From the NCBI GenBank assembly GCA_035656335.1, contig DASRSS010000237.1:1-6184 (forward strand): a DNA stretch of 6,184 nt, in the 5' to 3' direction. This DNA comes from DASRSS01 sp035656335 (lineage in GTDB: Bacteria; Actinomycetota; Actinomycetes; Mycobacteriales; Jatrophihabitantaceae). Shown here piece by piece: positions 5,612-6,184 of this stretch. Within the stretch, counting starts at the first letter, position 1, and each line of letters starts with the position of its first letter. The notes beneath the pieces were generated by a model. The model was not told where the DNA came from, made no database searches, and was given only the letters and a program-made list of their open reading frames with translations. The position numbers and the translations under genes were made by a program.

Positions 5612-5617
5612 TAGCCT
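5612..5617 (+). promoter_or_regulatory. Candidate -10 element for leaderless murT mRNA
   Basis: TAGCCT (TANNNT) ends 9 nt before the A of the murT ATG at 5627, so transcription could begin at or within about 3 nt of the start codon. No SD is present in front of the ATG (the preceding bases are CTGGTCGCATC), which fits leaderless initiation, common in actinobacteria. No good -35 is seen; GTGGCT (5589-5594) is at the right distance but a poor match. Confidence 0.45.
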
Positions 5618-5626
5618 GGTCGCATC

Positions 5627-6184
5627 ATGGACCTGCTCGCGGTGTGGCTCGGCAAGCTCACCCTGATCGCGCTGCGGCTGCTCGGTCGCCGTGGCAACGC
5701 GCTGCCGGGCCTGGTCGTCGAGAAGGTGTTCCCGCGGTTCCTGGAGCGGGCGATGGCGCGGCTGCCCGAGGGTGTCGTCGTGGTCACCGGGACGAACGGC
5801 AAGACGACCACGACCAAGATGGTCGCGACGCTGCTGGCGCAGGACCGTCGCGTGCTCACCAACGACACCGGCAGCAACTTCGTGCGCGGCGCGATCACCG
5901 CGACCGTCGAGCACGCGGACTGGTTCGGCCGGCTGCCGTTCGACGTCGCCGTGTTCGAGCTGGACGAGGCGTGGGCGGTGCGCTTCGTCGCGCTCGTGCC
6001 GCCGAGGCGCGCCCTGCTGCTCAACGTCATGCGCGACCAGCTCGACCGGTTCGGCGAGATCGACACGACCGCGCGGCTGCTCGGCGCCGTCGCCGCGGCG
6101 ACCACCGGACACGTCGTGCTGAACCGGGACGACGAGCGCGTCGCGGCGCGGGCCGCGGACACTCGCGCCACCGTCAGCTACTAC
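5627..6184 (+). CDS. murT: Lipid II isoglutaminyl synthase, MurT subunit (3'-truncated by window edge)
   Basis: The first 186 codons of a Mur-ligase-family protein; the frame is open to the last base. MurT with GatD amidates the alpha-carboxyl of D-Glu at position 2 of the lipid II stem peptide to D-isoglutamine: GatD supplies ammonia from glutamine and MurT activates the carboxyl with ATP. Evidence: an N-terminal stretch like known MurT (LGKLTLIALRLLGRRGNALPGLVVEKV, residues 8-34), the Walker-A motif TGTNGKTT (54-61), the acidic ELDEA motif (111-115), the diagnostic NVMRDQLDRFGEID (133-146), and LNRDDE (165-170). The folate/MurC-F families lack the RDQLDRFGE signature, which separates MurT from them. 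The MurT zinc-ribbon Cys cluster and the C-terminal DUF1727 domain would lie beyond the edge, where gatD is expected next. The ATG at 5627 is chosen because it gives the family's usual N-terminus and follows a -10-like element; there is no SD. Confidence 0.93.
   Translation, partial: MDLLAVWLGKLTLIALRLLGRRGNALPGLVVEKVFPRFLERAMARLPEGVVVVTGTNGKTTTTKMVATLLAQDRRVLTNDTGSNFVRGAITATVEHADWFGRLPFDVAVFELDEAWAVRFVALVPPRRALLLNVMRDQLDRFGEIDTTARLLGAVAAATTGHVVLNRDDERVAARAADTRATVSYY

Noticed and set aside
5408..6171. Two overlapping minus-strand open frames (234 and 229 codons) across the murT region
   Set aside because: Both oppose an unmistakable MurT N-terminus, have low-complexity Ser/Arg/Glu composition, and run through the terminator and tandem repeat.

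Overview
The window is a very GC-rich (roughly two-thirds G+C), gene-dense stretch from an actinobacterial (Actinomycetota) chromosome, near the replication origin. The evidence is the gene order gyrA, DUF3566 membrane protein, tRNA-Ile(GAT), tRNA-Ala(TGC), which matches the block after gyrA in mycobacteria and many other actinobacteria. GyrA itself is also closely mycobacterial/actinobacterial in type. I cannot name the genus.

Layout: (1) 1-1841, the 3' three-quarters of gyrA, running in from the left edge. (2) 1844-2401, a two-TM DUF3566 protein, 2 nt after gyrA and almost certainly co-transcribed. (3) 2446-2855, a stable-RNA unit with a candidate promoter, tRNA-Ile, a 40-codon microprotein gene resembling the actinobacterial DLW-39 family, and tRNA-Ala. 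(4) 2871-3378, a small segment bracketed by two inverted copies of a 52-bp double-hairpin repeat. It encloses one minus-strand gene for a short beta-rich (Ig-like) domain of secreted type that lacks a signal peptide. (5) 3392-5545, a self-contained transcription unit: promoter, strong Shine-Dalgarno (SD), a 680-residue secreted S53 (sedolisin/kumamolisin) serine-carboxyl peptidase with propeptide, and a strong terminator hairpin. (6) 5543-5582, a 21-bp-period tandem repeat. (7) 5627 to the right edge, the first 186 codons of murT (Mur-ligase-like subunit of lipid II isoglutaminyl synthase), apparently expressed from a leaderless start.

Regions 1-3 and 7 are housekeeping: DNA supercoiling, translation and peptidoglycan amidation. 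Regions 4-5 look accessory, lying between the tRNA-Ala gene and murT. The secreted peptidase has no visible functional link to its neighbours. The least explained structure is the inverted pair of double-hairpin repeats around the orphan Ig-like gene. It is a candidate REP/BIME- or MITE-like element, and the enclosed gene may have lost its original 5' end. No CRISPR array, transposase, integrase or toxin-antitoxin pair is visible. No stretch over 300 nt lacks a gene.
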